Under the pieces are notes generated by a model. It ran no database searches, was not told the DNA's origin, and was given only the letters and a program-made list of their open reading frames with translations. A DNA stretch of 64,000 bases from Ziziphus jujuba. Taxonomy: Eukaryota > Streptophyta > Magnoliopsida > Rosales > Rhamnaceae. Each line of letters starts with the position of its first letter. Position 1 is the first letter of the stretch. This document shows positions 33,869-45,087 of this stretch, piece by piece. Position numbers and translations under genes: made by a program. Location of the stretch: positions 25,561,001 through 25,625,000 of the forward strand of contig NC_083384.1 of assembly GCF_031755915.1 (NCBI RefSeq), read 5' to 3'.

Positions 33869-34971
33869 TTTTGTTCAGGTTTGATCTATCTTATTTGCTT
33901 TGTTTTATTTTTGTGTTATTTTACAATTTTGACATTAGGTTAGGGTTGCTTTTATCTATACACATTCTGCATATTTAAAAGAAAAAAAAATTTCATAACC
34001 AAATTAGGTTTCTTTTGTTTAGCTGAATTTTTTTTTTCTAGTTTGTTGGTTGGTTTTGCATATTAGTTCTTGGTAATTTGGTTTATTGTTAATTTTCTTT
34101 TGCTGGTTTTACTCTTAATTAGTTGCACTTATATATTCAAAGAAAAAAAAGAAATTTTGAAGACATATTGCATAACTTTTAAAATCTTGCAATTTGTTTT
34201 TGCTTGGAAGATAGGATCGGGTTTAAGAATTTGTTGGCTTTGGAGTTGCATTTTTTATGGTGGTTGTGCCGCTGAAAATTGTGTGATATTATTCTATGTG
34301 TGATAAAAAGAAAAAGAGAAAAAAGGTGAAGATTAAAAAAAAAACATTTGTGTAAATGGTCGGTTTATGAGGTTGAAAATTAGACTTTGCTTGGTTTTGA
34401 AAAATTCAGTTGTGATATTTGGAGTTGTTGTTATTCAATATTGGTTGCTGGAAATTGAAATATTGTCTGTTAATTGATTGAATGAAAATCGGTTTAAGGA
34501 TTTGATACAAAGACTTAAATTACGAGAGCTACAACCAACAATTATTTCATATTTTATTTGAAATGTGTTCTTGTTGATTGTTTGAATTCTTCTCTACATT
34601 TTATCCTTGAATTTTGATCTCTTAGTATTTTGATTTATTCTCTTGTTGAATCTAAAAATAGCATTGTTAAAATTCCTTATTTTTGGATAGTAAAGCCAAG
34701 AATAGGTTTTATCATTCACTCGAAAATTTCTTGCTACTCGTTTATGTTTTTAATTGATAGGTTTAAATAGAACATACTTGTGATCTGATTGCTGGTTTTA
34801 AGTATGTTTTACTAACATTTTGAGATAATCTTTGAGCGGAAAAAGGCAAGAGAGTGTGAGCTTATAATAGGGTTGAAAAGACAAAACTAGTGTGAAATAC
34901 GAGTGTTGAGATCCTGTTTGAGTGAAACACATGAAGAAGTGAACTTGATGAGGTTTCTTTGCGTTATTATC
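33869..34971 (+). other. Noncoding leader of the family-C gypsy element
   Basis: About 1.1 kb between PBS and gag ATG, AT-rich with no supported frame. It has a counterpart of similar length at 48731-49810 on the minus strand, showing it belongs to the element. Confidence 0.75.
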
Positions 34972-36730
34972 ATGACAGATTCAACATTAAGGAGAGGAGG
35001 TGACTCAATAAGAGAACTTGAGAGGATTCCGTGGGGTTCAAGGGAGAATTTAGAGCATCAAGGAGTTTAGCTGAACCTATTGACATGCAGGTGGTGCTGG
35101 AGAAATCACAAAGGATGAATGCTTGATTTGATCAAAGATTGGATAGGTTTGAGAACTCACAAGGAAGACAGAACCCTAGGACGGAACCACAAGGAGGACA
35201 TAGTCGAGGTAAAGGAGGCCGTGAATGTTTTAAGGAGAAATTTAAAGAAGTATATTTTGGAGACCATTTTGAGGAGAAGCATGATGATATATTTGCGCTC
35301 CAAGGAAGGCAAACCCGTGGTAGACAAACCCAAGAAGAAGATGATGATCTTGGAAGTATTAAGATTAACATACCAGAATTTTTGGGAAAAGTGATTTAGA
35401 GGCTTACTTGGAATAGGAAGAATGGATGGAGATGATTTTTTATTGTCATAACTATTTGAAGACTAAAAAGGTAAAGTTAGCCGCTTTAGAATTTGGATAT
35501 TATATATTACAATGGTGGAATAATGAGCAAAGTACCCAAAACAGAGTTAGTGATGATCTAATAACCACTATGAGACAAATAAAAGGAGCCATGAGGAAGA
35601 GGTTTGTACCAAGCCATTACCATAGGATGTTGCATCAAAGATTACAAGTAGGTCAGTGGAGGACCACTACAAGGAGATAGAGATGGTCATGATGAGGTTG
35701 AGCATGAATGAAGACTGTGAGGCAATAATGACTAGGTTTCTTGAAGGATTAAACTGAGAGATTTCCAACCAAGTGGAATTACAACAATATATGGAATTGG
35801 AAAGGATGCTATATGTTGCCATCAAAATTGAGAACCAAATCAAAAGGAGAGGTAGTAGCTCACTGTTTGGAGGAGTTTCAAGCAGTAGGAGGATAAGTTC
35901 AACTAGTTGGAGAAGCAATCTAGCATTCGAACCAAAGACAAAACCGAAGTTAGAAGAAGGGAGCTCCAATTGGCAAAGGAGGGACACAAGGACCAAATGT
36001 ACATGAGCACCAAAATTCGAAGGTAAAGCTGATCCTAAACCATCTAGAACTCATGATATTGTATGTTTTTAGTGTTAGGACGGAGGACATATTGACAACC
36101 AATATCCAAATAAAAGAATTATGGTGTTGAAGGACAATGAAGAGTTAGAATCCAATAGTGATGAAGCCAAAGCCGAAATTGAGCATGACGAGGGAGAGTT
36201 CGAAGATGAAATACAAGAGGAACCCGTGACTCAAAAAGCTTCAAACATGATGAGGGGGAGTTCAAAGATGAAATACAAGAGAAACCCATGACTTAAAAAG
36301 CTTCAAACATGATGAGGGAGAGTTCGAAGATGAAATACAAGAGGAACCCATGACTCAAAAAGCTTCAAAGGCCAAGTTAAGCTTGGTGGTACAAAGGGTG
36401 TTGACTATGTATAAAAGAGAACATGTACAAAGGGAAAACATCTTCCATACTCAATGTGATATTCAAGGTAATATTTGTAATATGATTATAGATAGTGAAA
36501 TTTATGCCAATGTTATTAGCAATATTGTTGTGGAGAAATTAGGTTTAATAACAATCAAACACCCCGAACCATATAGACTTCGATGACTTAATGATAGTGG
36601 AGAGATGAAGGTAAATAAACAAGCCAAGATAAAGTTTAATATTGATAACTATGTGGATGAGGTTTTGTTTGATGTTGTACCTATGCAAGCGGGATATATT
36701 TTGTTAGGGGGGCCATTATAATTTGATAAG
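34972..36730 (+). pseudogene. Family-C gypsy gag and protease relic
   Basis: ATG 34972 opens MTDSTLRRGGDSIREL, then frameshifts. At 35139-35399 the frame reads RFENSQGRQNPRTEPQGGHS, DDIFALQGRQTRGRQTQEED and IKINIPEFLGK; the piece at 35426-35680 (AALEFGYYILQWW) is the gag core. A degenerate knuckle (CF-stop-C-stop-DGGHIDNQY) lies at about 36065. The protease region at 36350-36586 reads NICNMIIDSEIYANVISNIV, where the usual DSG is DSE, and YILLGGPL at about 36690 ends the domain. The coding sequence stops at the fusion with Athila-like DNA near 36738. A 62-bp triplication further breaks the frame. Confidence 0.85.
36184..36369 (+). repeat. 62-bp tandem repeat, three copies
   Basis: Unit beginning 'catgacgagggagagttcga' and ending '...caaaaagcttcaaa', starting at 36184, 36246 and 36308. 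It codes an acidic linker between gag and protease. The period is not a multiple of three, so each copy shifts the frame. Confidence 0.9.
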
Positions 36731-36738
36731 AATACTAT

Positions 36739-36880
36739 GGAGCTATAGAAATGGAACATTCACATGTATCATTCACACAAAGAAACTTTCATAGTAAATG
36801 GGCAATGCTTGAAGCCATACTACATTGGTGATCTTGACAACAAAGAGACTACAATCGTCTACGATCAACCTTAAAAGAAG
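36739..36880 (+). pseudogene. Athila-like integrase C-terminal end
   Basis: In the frame ending at about 36870: HKETFIVNGQCLKPYYIGD, followed by NKETTIVYDQP. This resembles the integrase tail of Athila/Tat elements (FKVNGQRLKPY...). It resumes the element broken at 26658. Some dozens of integrase residues between ISRKK-type sequence at 26620 and this point are missing, so the gypsy C insertion site suffered a deletion. Confidence 0.65.
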
Positions 36881-38149
36881 AAGGAGAAATCAGGATGAAG
36901 ATTATAAACCAAACGTTTATTAGGAGGTAGCTCAAGTACTTTTATTTAATTTTGCTTTTGTTTCATTTTATTTTATTTAGTTTTATTTATGAATTATTAT
37001 ATTTATTTAATATATATTTTTTATTTGCTTAGTATTAGTTTGTATTGATTGAAAAGTTTTTGTTTTTTATTAGGAAATCTTTTAAGTTTATTCGAGATTT
37101 AAAGCATTTTTGAATTAATTATAATACTACAATTCCAAGTTGGTGTTAAAATTCAAAGAAATAAGGAGCTCGTAGCGCACTGATCAATAGGATTGCAGCA
37201 CCAGAGTTTGCACCAATTTTAATTTTTTGGAGTAGAAACCCAAGAGTTGGCACTGCAGCTCCGCATTCTTGGCATTGTAGCACTGGACCCCCTTGAAAAA
37301 AATGGATAAAAATTTCTACCATTACAAAGTCATGGTGTGCGAAACTTGGTGCAATGGCATTATATTAAAGCTATTTAAGAACAAAAATTCAATTTTAAAT
37401 GAAAAACCAAAAGCCCCATCAACCCTCTTTATTTCTCCTTTCTTTCTTAAACCCATCCTTTTTGTTTCTCTTTCCAACCAATAAATTAAGGCTTATGAAA
37501 TTATGAAATTTTCTTCCTTTTGCAAGCTCTCACACCAATTTCTTTTACTTAACAAATCATTAAAAGCTTCTTTCACATTTAAGGATCTGGTTGCTTTCTC
37601 AACTCCTAACTCCAAGTAAGTCATTCATGTTTTTTCTTCATTATATTTTAAGAGCACATAGGGTATATAGGAGACTTTTAATTATAATTGAGGAGTTTTG
37701 AATGTTTTTTCTTGGATTAGGTAGCTTATGGATTGTGGTTTGTAAATTTGTGGAGTTTGTACAATCCATTACAACTAGATAAAGAAGATAGTTTAGTTAC
37801 ACATCAAGTGTTTGATAAAAGGTTTGGAAGAAGGCAATTGTAGGGATTTTGGGTGCTTGATTTGTGTGCAGTCTCGTAGTATCATATTGAGAATATTTAT
37901 GGTTATTGGTAGTTTGATTGAGTATTGTAAATCATCATATGGAATCCAAAAGGCTTCATGCATCTTCTTTATCGAAGGCAAAGTATGATACCAAATATTT
38001 TTTTTTTTAAGGTTGCTTTTAAGAGATTTGAGGATTTAGTGAGAAAGAGGATTTTCACCTAAACCAGGAACAGATGGAGATATGTACATTTAAATTGATA
38101 TTAGAAAATAGTTTGAGTTTTCTAGGCACTCGAAGGTTGCAATAATTTC
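36881..38149 (+). other. Athila-like post-pol region, no clear frame
   Basis: Noncoding or fully decayed sequence between pol and the 3' ORF. T-rich 36945-37075. No exon or domain recognised; the 62-63-codon frames here lack family resemblance. Confidence 0.5.
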
Positions 38150-38840
38150 AGTTGTAAGGGAGTTTTATGCTAATGTGGTTAAGCACCAAAATACTTTAGT
38201 GTTTGTTCCTAGTAAAAGGGTGCTCTCTAGCCCAAAGGTAATTAATGCATATTATAAGCTACCTAATATTTTTAATTATGAGTATTCGACTTTGAGGGAC
38301 ACCACTTTGGATTATGATATAGTTAAGGATACATTATGTAGGCCTGACACTAATTGGGAAGGAAGAACAAACTTTCATGAAAGGATATGAATTGGTTTAA
38401 TAAGTCTTGGTTTAGTTTCATTAGAGCTAAACTAATGCCTATTATTCATTTTATTAATATTACTATGGATAGAGTAATTTTGCTTTATACTATAATTATT
38501 GCAAATTCTATTGATGTGGGCCAAGTTTTTCGTGAGTTTGACATGCATTGCATCTAATCGACTACTATCGACGGTTTTGGACATCCTTCCTTAATTTTTG
38601 CATTGTGCCAAAATGCATGGATTACTTGTGGTACTAATGAAGAGCTTTATCAACCTAAAATTCTCATTAATATTGTTGTTATTTATGGATTTCAAAGCTA
38701 AACAAATGAAGATTTACCTAAACCCCATCTTAGATGTGGACTTGTTAATGCTCGTTTGCCCCATAGATACCCCGAAAAGCCATTGACTATTGAGGAGCAC
38801 CTAGGTCATGTGGAGGATTAATTACAAGCATAAAGGCAAC
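38150..38840 (+). pseudogene. Athila-like 3' ORF, putative plant transposon protein (PF20167-like)
   Basis: The frame at about 38150-38390 reads VREFYANVVKHQNTLVFVPS, KRVLSSPKVINAYYKLPN and DTLCRPDTNWEGRTNFH. After a stop the match continues in other frames (RAKLMPIIHFINITMDRVIL, then LCQNAWITCGTNEE). The REFYAN...RGKxV...INxYYxLP...LCxPxTxW pattern is that of the plant 'putative transposon protein' domain found 3' of pol in Athila-type elements; its function is unknown. It has several stops. Confidence 0.7.
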
Positions 38841-40365
38841 CATTTGATCACCTTAACTAGTTTATGCAGTAGCATATGAGCTTTAACAATTCCTTGGCTA
38901 CTATATTTATCACTTCATCATTTAACAATGGTCCAAATGTGGTGCAACTTTTTGAGCCTCTCATTTTTCAAGAGCCACCTTAATAATACCCAATGGAGGA
39001 GGTGGATGAAGAAGAGGATGGCAACTAACATTTTTAATGGAAGTCCTCTAATTTTACTTGTTTATTTATAATGAAGACAATGTCAGTTTTTAAATTTTGG
39101 GGTGTTTAGTTATTTACCTAATTGTTTACTTTATTTTTATTTTGTTTTGTTAAGCTTTAGGATATTTAGTTTTGTTGTTAAAAAAAAAAAGCATGCTAAA
39201 AAAAAAGTTTAGTTTTGGGATGATGAAACTTAGGCTTGTGATGAGAATTTGATTTAAGTTATTTTATAGCTTATGAAACGGAAGAGATATTATGTTTATG
39301 CAGACTGCTTGCTTAGAGAAAGTTTATATGAACTTAATGATGCATATTTATCATTGAATTTTAGAACTTGTTTGATTGTTACTTGAGGTGAGATCCTAGA
39401 CTATATGGTATTTAGGACATAAATTAGGCCATTTTTGTTAAGTTTGAACCTTTCAAGCTCACCCTTATTTAAATGTTTCATTAGTTCCCTATTTGGGCCT
39501 TTTATGATACTAAAATGCATGTTAAAGCTTTATTTTTCATTACACCATGCTTCAAAAGTGTTTTAATTTACCTTTTTCATCTTTGAGAACTTACGATTAA
39601 ATTGATAAGAATAATTACTTTAAAGAGATGAAAAGTGTGAAAAAGAAGGATTAGAACGAGGTTATTTGTGGCATTGATGTGTATTTATGGTTTTGGAGCT
39701 CAAATGTAAAAAAATTGTGAAAGGAAATAAATTTGGGGTAAAGTGAAATAATATATATATATATATATAAATGAAAGCAAGAAAAGTATACAAAAGACAA
39801 AAAAGCAAAAAAAAAAAAAAATTTAAAAAGGTTGTGTTAAGTAAAGTCATGTGAAGATGAAATTTGAGCGTGAATTACAACTTTAGAAGAGGAAAGAAAG
39901 GTAATTATTCATTTATGTTTATGAATAAGTTCTTACTTGGTTGATTTATCCTATCCTTTCTTTCTTTTAGCCAATACTTTAAGTCTTACATTGCAGACTT
40001 TAAAATCCTGGTGATCATTTTTACTATAATTAGACTACATTAGTGGAAAGTGGCATGAAAGTAAGCATATGGAGTCCTAATCCTTTTATAATTCAGTTGT
40101 TTGCATAAACTCATTTAGGTACAAATTGTTAAGTAATAAAGGTTGTACACGTACTATTCAAGGAATTTAAGGTAAATAAAGTTGTAACATGCATTGAGCT
40201 TATGCATTCATGATATCTTTAAAATTTTGTGAGTTAGAAATTATGGGAAATCTTGGATGCCATTGGTAATTTATCATAATTCATAACCTGTTATAATTGA
40301 TTTCTATCAATAAGTTAAGTTTTAAATTTGTTCTATATCATTTTGCCTGAGAATGAGCAAACTAT
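38841..40365 (+). other. Long noncoding region before the Athila 3' end
   Basis: Contains an internal 'tttaaattttggggtgttta' (39093-39112) like the extra purine-rich site of Athila elements, A-rich tracts (39180-39207 and 39809-39823) and a (TA)n run (39751-39768). No coding signal. Confidence 0.6.
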
Positions 40366-40380
40366 TAAGTTTGTGGATAT
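40366..40380 (+). promoter_or_regulatory. Probable Athila polypurine tract
   Basis: 'tgcctgagaatgagcaaact' then 'taagtttgtggatatt' matches the usual Athila ending (TTGCTxGAGxAxxAGCAAA...TAAGTTTGGGGGTATT), which is followed by an LTR start. Here it is followed by an inverted LTR end instead. Confidence 0.65.
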
Positions 40381-40392
40381 TCGAAAACTTAT

Positions 40393-41606
40393 TGCTCAAA
40401 ATCGCATGTGTACGAATCAAAACAAGTAATATAGTGATGAATAGGATATTGTTTCCTTGAGGATTGTGATTATTAACTACCAAAATTAATCTAACTCTAA
40501 CTTATTTAAACAATCTAAAATAAAGAGTTGTTTAAACTAAGACAAATTAACTATGAAATCAACAATGATAGACAATTCTATGATTAAAAGGTTTAGCGTT
40601 TCCGATTCACCAAGATTAATCGTACTTGAATCCCTTAGATCAATGAACTAATGCTTAATCTTTATGTTGGCAACAAATTTCACTAGAGTGGTTATTAATC
40701 TCTCTCGAGCACTAATAACATATTCTAATAAACAACTTAATCATATATTTATTTGATTATGAATTTATTAGAATTCATTAAGCATAAAAAATTAACCGTG
40801 TTTTACAAGATCTCATAAATATCTCTATCTTATAACAATCCTACGGTATTTTATATCATGTAATTGATGGATAAACAATCATAAGCAATAAGAACATAAT
40901 AAAATACTTAACATAGATATTGAAGTAAACATTAATTTCATTAAAACTATAAAGAACTTCAAATATTCATAATTCGGTCATAGCCCTAAAAAAGAAATTT
41001 AAAACATCATGAGGTTAAATAAAATCCTATACATATGGTATAGCATAAAGAAAGAAGGAGAGGAAACTAGAAATTTAAGAAGAATGATGATGAATTTCAT
41101 GTCCGAATTCATCTCCTCTTTGTTCTGTGCCTCCTTGCATATCTTCTATCTCTCTCCAGCTATCCAAAAGTCCTTTCTAATGACCTGTTAGGCCCTATTA
41201 ATATTCTACTTAGGTTAGGCTTTTGTTTCCTAAATCAATCAAAAATCTCGCTAAAAAAACTTTGTTGTAGTGTCACGGCCTGCATTTGTGGTGCTATGGT
41301 GTCGAACAACGACTAAAAACAAAAGTACATAGAAAAGCCCGTGGCCTTAAGAATACAGAGCTTTGGTGCCAACTTTTTGCGCAATATCGCAGCCTTTGTG
41401 AGACAAAGCTGCAGAGCTAATTCATGAAGCTTGAATCACATTCTTTTCAATAAAAGTTTTTTCCTAATGTGTCTATTTACACTTTTATTCCTTGAGCTTT
41501 GATATTTCCTACAAATAAAATACAAAAAGCCTTGAAATTGCTCATGAGAACGCTCAAAATATTAAGTAAAAGTTGTTCGATTTATGTATATAAAATCCAC
41601 TCATCT
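40393..41606 (-). repeat. Athila-like LTR (family B) in inverted orientation
   Basis: Reverse complement of the 5' LTR over its full length: 'tgctcaaaatcgca' at 40393 corresponds to the LTR 3' end (TTTTGAACA) and 'aaaatccactcatct' at 41592-41606 to the LTR 5' start. CTTAT stands on both sides (40388-40392 and 41607-41611), which could be a 5-bp TSD of a solo LTR. But the 9 bases left of it (plus-strand aaaacttat) also equal the inverted spacer that follows the 5' LTR, so inversion with a piece of spacer is the other reading. Confidence 0.85.
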
Positions 41607-42069
41607 CTTATGAAGGGTAAGCTATTGTACAAAGAATGATTTGGCTATCAGAAAGAATGGTAGTAAACAAAAAAGAATGTACTATTAAAAAAGAAGAAGA
41701 AAGAATTTGATCATTTTGAATGAAGAAACATGGTAATGCAACTTAGAAAGAACTAAAGGTATATAGGTCATGAATGAAGTTGTCTTAGTCCTTTTCTGCA
41801 TGAGAATAGGCAAAGTTTTTCTCTTTTTCTCCCCCCCCCCCCCCCTCTCTTTTCTTGCCAATTCAACAACCATTGTGTTTTCCTATGTACTATCTTTAGT
41901 CTCCCTCATTTAGGAATCATGTATGAGACATCATTTGAACCTTAGACATGACTTTCCTTTTAATAAAATTTAGTAATTTACTGTAAATAAAAGCGGCCAT
42001 CTTCATCTTTTTACACAAAATATAGTCTATCATTGGATTCTCTAAGGGAGGATTACGAAGTAACTTTCG
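41607..42069. other. Junction region with a poly-C run
   Basis: Between the inverted LTR and a truncated family-C LTR. Contains a C run of 14 (41831-41844) flanked by pyrimidine-rich DNA. It may be the 3' noncoding part of an Athila relative read on the minus strand. No gene. Confidence 0.4.
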
Positions 42070-42984
42070 AGAGGACAAAGAGAATTCTTTCTCATACAAT
42101 AATGTTTGAATAATAATCTAAGCTCTCATTCCATTGAAAAATAAGCTTTTAAATAGGCTAAACTTATAAGAATTCAAACCCTAAATCAATTAGGTTAAAT
42201 TCGGCCAACAATAGGAAATTGTCAAATTTCACACCCCTTTCTAATCTAATTTGTATTAATTAATTCATTTATTTTGAATTATAAATCAATTAATTTGCAA
42301 TCAAAATAATAAAACAACAACCTTTATTAATTAATTTTTCCTAAAAATAATTAAATAAAAATCAAAACAAAAGATTATTTCGTAAAACAAAAGTCAAATT
42401 TCAGATTAGGAAACTAGTTGACTTGCTTTCCAAATAAGCTATCTTTATCCATTCACCAACTACATCAAGCTCCAAATCAGATCCCATATGCCATGTAGGA
42501 TGCCAAATAGGATTAGAACTGGTTCCCACACATTTCTATGGATTGGAATGATCAAAACTTGTTTGCATTACAAGAAACCACCTTTTTAGCGCCAAAACAA
42601 GCAAAACCGGCCATTATTGAAGTGTATGCGCAAATGATGTGTTTCGTCAGCCTTGTTTCTACCTTGGCATGATTTCATGACCCTTGATGTGCTCAATAAT
42701 GTTCATAGGCTAATAAATTCATCACCTACTGTGTAAAGTCCACAATAGTACAAAAATATCTTTCCAAATCCATTTCTGCCTTCACAACTTGGATGCTTAG
42801 CATGAGCTTAGAATCTTCGGGTATATCCATGTCTTTTTGAGATTTAATCATACCTTATATGAAGCTAATCAGATTATTCTTAAATATCTTAGCTTGTGCC
42901 CTAATAATTGGCCATGTTTTCAATTGCACAGGATCAGCACCCCAGCAGGTTGTAGGTTGTGTGGATATAGGCAGATTCTCATCA
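42070..42984 (-). repeat. Family-C LTR, truncated (copy C3)
   Basis: Matches 50035-50953 closely, for example 'aaagagaattctttctca' and the block 'ctaaatcaattaggttaaat'. It ends at the complement of TGATGAGAAT (42975-42984). The last 200 bases of the LTR (minus direction) are replaced by unrelated sequence below 42070. Confidence 0.85.
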
Positions 42985-43935
42985 ATAAAAGCTCCAGCTA
43001 CCACGTTCTATTAAGAACCTATTATCACCCTCTTTGAGAAATACTTAGGTCTTCTTTTTTCCATTATGTAGCTTAAAGTGGCTTAAGAGGGGAAGGATTT
43101 ATATTTTCAATCAAATGGTTATTGTTTGGATAATGTAAAACTTTGACACTAGTGATTTGATTTTAATGTGACAAACAACGTATAATATAAAGGAATATCT
43201 CATGCAATAGCTTATACTTAAACTTATATCTAATAGAGTTAAGTTATTCAAACTCTTACTTTAATTTGACAAAGCTTAATGATTCAAATATGGACTTGAG
43301 TGTAATAAAATTTGGGATTTAAAATATTTTATTATAGCCTAGAATTTTCTCTAAAAGAGTCAGTTTTATCCTAAATGCTATCTAGTGATGCAGAGATATG
43401 GCTCGATCAAAACTCTTGCTTCCTCATTTTCCAACCTATAAAAGATGTTAGAAAAACCTTAAAATATCAATGTGGTACCTTCCAATTTAAATCAATGTGG
43501 GTATATATGTATGGAAGTAAAGAATTAATTGAGAGATTCATAATATCATATTAATAGTGTTATAGTTTATATTGATAGTGCCTTTGGAATAGTTGATAAA
43601 CTTTCATAGTTGAGATTTGAGTAGATTAAGATTATGTCATTCAATGTCGGATATTCGATAAGTAATCATTGATAAACCATTAGAGCCACATTATCTTTGA
43701 AATTTTTCCTCAAGATGTATTAATCTAGAGGTTAGTAAATATTATTCTCTCTTATCAGATTTCAAAGATCATATCTCTTGATATCTTATTATGTATAATG
43801 GTAGATCATTTGAATTGTAATCCAACAATGTTGATGATACCATAGTGGATAATGGTGTCGTGTAGGATATTATTGCCACATAAACTATTGCTTTATGTTA
43901 GAATTGGCACATAAATAAGAGCCAAATTCACTCAT
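42985..43935. repeat. Repeat E, copy 1 (about 0.95 kb, unassigned)
   Basis: Nearly collinear with 50954-51908 and, like it, directly adjoins the LTR start of a family-C LTR. It holds no recognisable domain. It ends at 43935, where leader sequence of the family-C element begins. Confidence 0.85.
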
Positions 43936-45087
43936 ATGCAGAACGTGTATAAGTAGGAAATAACATTAGTCTAATGTTAAAATTACAGAATAAACAAAAC
44001 AAAACAAAGCAAATAAGATAGAACAAACCTGAACAAAATTCGGCTATGATACCAAATGATACGAACTTAGGTTGACTTACTCCTAAATGCCGTATTATAG
44101 TAGTCCGAATAGAAATTAAATTCAAATTTTTATGGTCACCTTGACTCCTAATCAACTTGTGATTATAAATCTTGGTATATGATTAAGATGCCATAAAATT
44201 ATGTGATGGATGTCTTATTGATTAGTCAAACTAAAATACTTAATCTCTTATTCAATATTTTAGGTGTTCAAAGAGAACAAAGAGAATTTTTTCCTATAAT
44301 AATTTTTCAATAATAATCTAAGCTCCCATTCCATTGAAAAATAAGCCTTTAAAAAGGCTAAAGTTACAAGAATTTTAACCCTAAATCAATTAGGTTAAAT
44401 TCAGCCAATAATAGGAAATTGTCGAATTTCACACCATTTCCTAATCTAATTTGTTTTAATTAATTCCTTTATTTTGAATTAGGAATCAATTAACTTACAA
44501 TCAAAATAATAAAATATCAAACTTCCTTAATTAATTTGTCCTGAAAATAATTAAATAAAAACCAAAACAAAATAGTATTTCCTAAAACAAAAGTTAAATT
44601 TAAGATTAGGAAACTAGTTGACTAGCTTTCCAAATAAGCTGTCTTTATCCAATCACCAGCTACATTAAGCTCCAAATCAGATCCCATGTGCCATGTAGGA
44701 TGCCAAATAGTATTAGAACGTGTTCCCACACATTTCTATGGATTGGAATGATAAAAACTTGCTTAGATTACAAGAAACCACCTTTCTAATGTCAGAACAA
44801 GCAAAATTGGCAATTATTTAAGTGTATCCGCAAATGATGTGTTTGGTCAGCCTTATTTCTGTCTTGGCATGATTTGATGGCCTCTTGATGTGTTCAATCA
44901 TGTTCATACACTAACTAATCCATCCCTTGCTATCCGGAGTCCACAAATGTACTTAAATAGTTTCTCAAATCCATTTCTGCCTTCATAATTTGGATGCTCA
45001 GCAAGGGCTTAGAATCTTCAGTTATATCTATGCGTTCTTAAGATTTAATCTTACCTTGTATGAAGCTAACCAGATTATCCTTAATCG
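43936..45087 (-). mobile_element. Family-C 5' end: LTR (C4), PBS and a leader stub
   Basis: LTR 44057-45087 (minus-strand end TTCGTATCA at 44057), PBS complement at about 44037-44056 and 100 bp of leader to 43936, matching 49695-49829. The LTR lacks its first hundred bases: at 45087 it breaks into a 55-bp piece matching the end of repeat E. Confidence 0.85.

Larger units (their letters stand above)
26659..36738 (+). mobile_element. Family-C Ty3/gypsy element, plus strand, 3' part deleted
   Basis: 5' LTR 26659-27756 plus 33812-33850 (split by a copia element), PBS 33851-33868, leader, gag from 34972 and protease to about 36730. RT, RNase H, integrase and the 3' LTR are missing. The sequence passes directly into the Athila-like integrase end, so a deletion fused the two elements. 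The gag is the same family as the minus-strand one at 47400-48730 (shared blocks such as DIFALQGR and RFENS). Confidence 0.82.
17925..41606 (+). mobile_element. Athila-like Ty3/gypsy element, interrupted by three nested insertions
   Basis: Parts of one plus-strand element: 5' LTR 17925-18890 and 21298-21609 (split by a solo LTR), PBS region, gag, protease, RT, RNase H and integrase to 26658, then a family-C gypsy insertion (26659 to about 36738), then the integrase end, a 3' ORF with a PF20167-like domain, long noncoding DNA, a polypurine tract (about 40366-40380) and an LTR (40393-41606) that is inverted relative to the 5' one. The Athila assignment rests on the gag type, the LGASINLMPLSIF protease block, the spacer 'aagttttt' before the PBS, and the 3' ORF. 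All frames are broken. Confidence 0.8.

Noticed and set aside
41831..41844. A 14-C run as a functional regulatory tract
   Set aside because: It sits in a transposon junction with no conserved neighbour; homopolymer slippage is enough to explain it.
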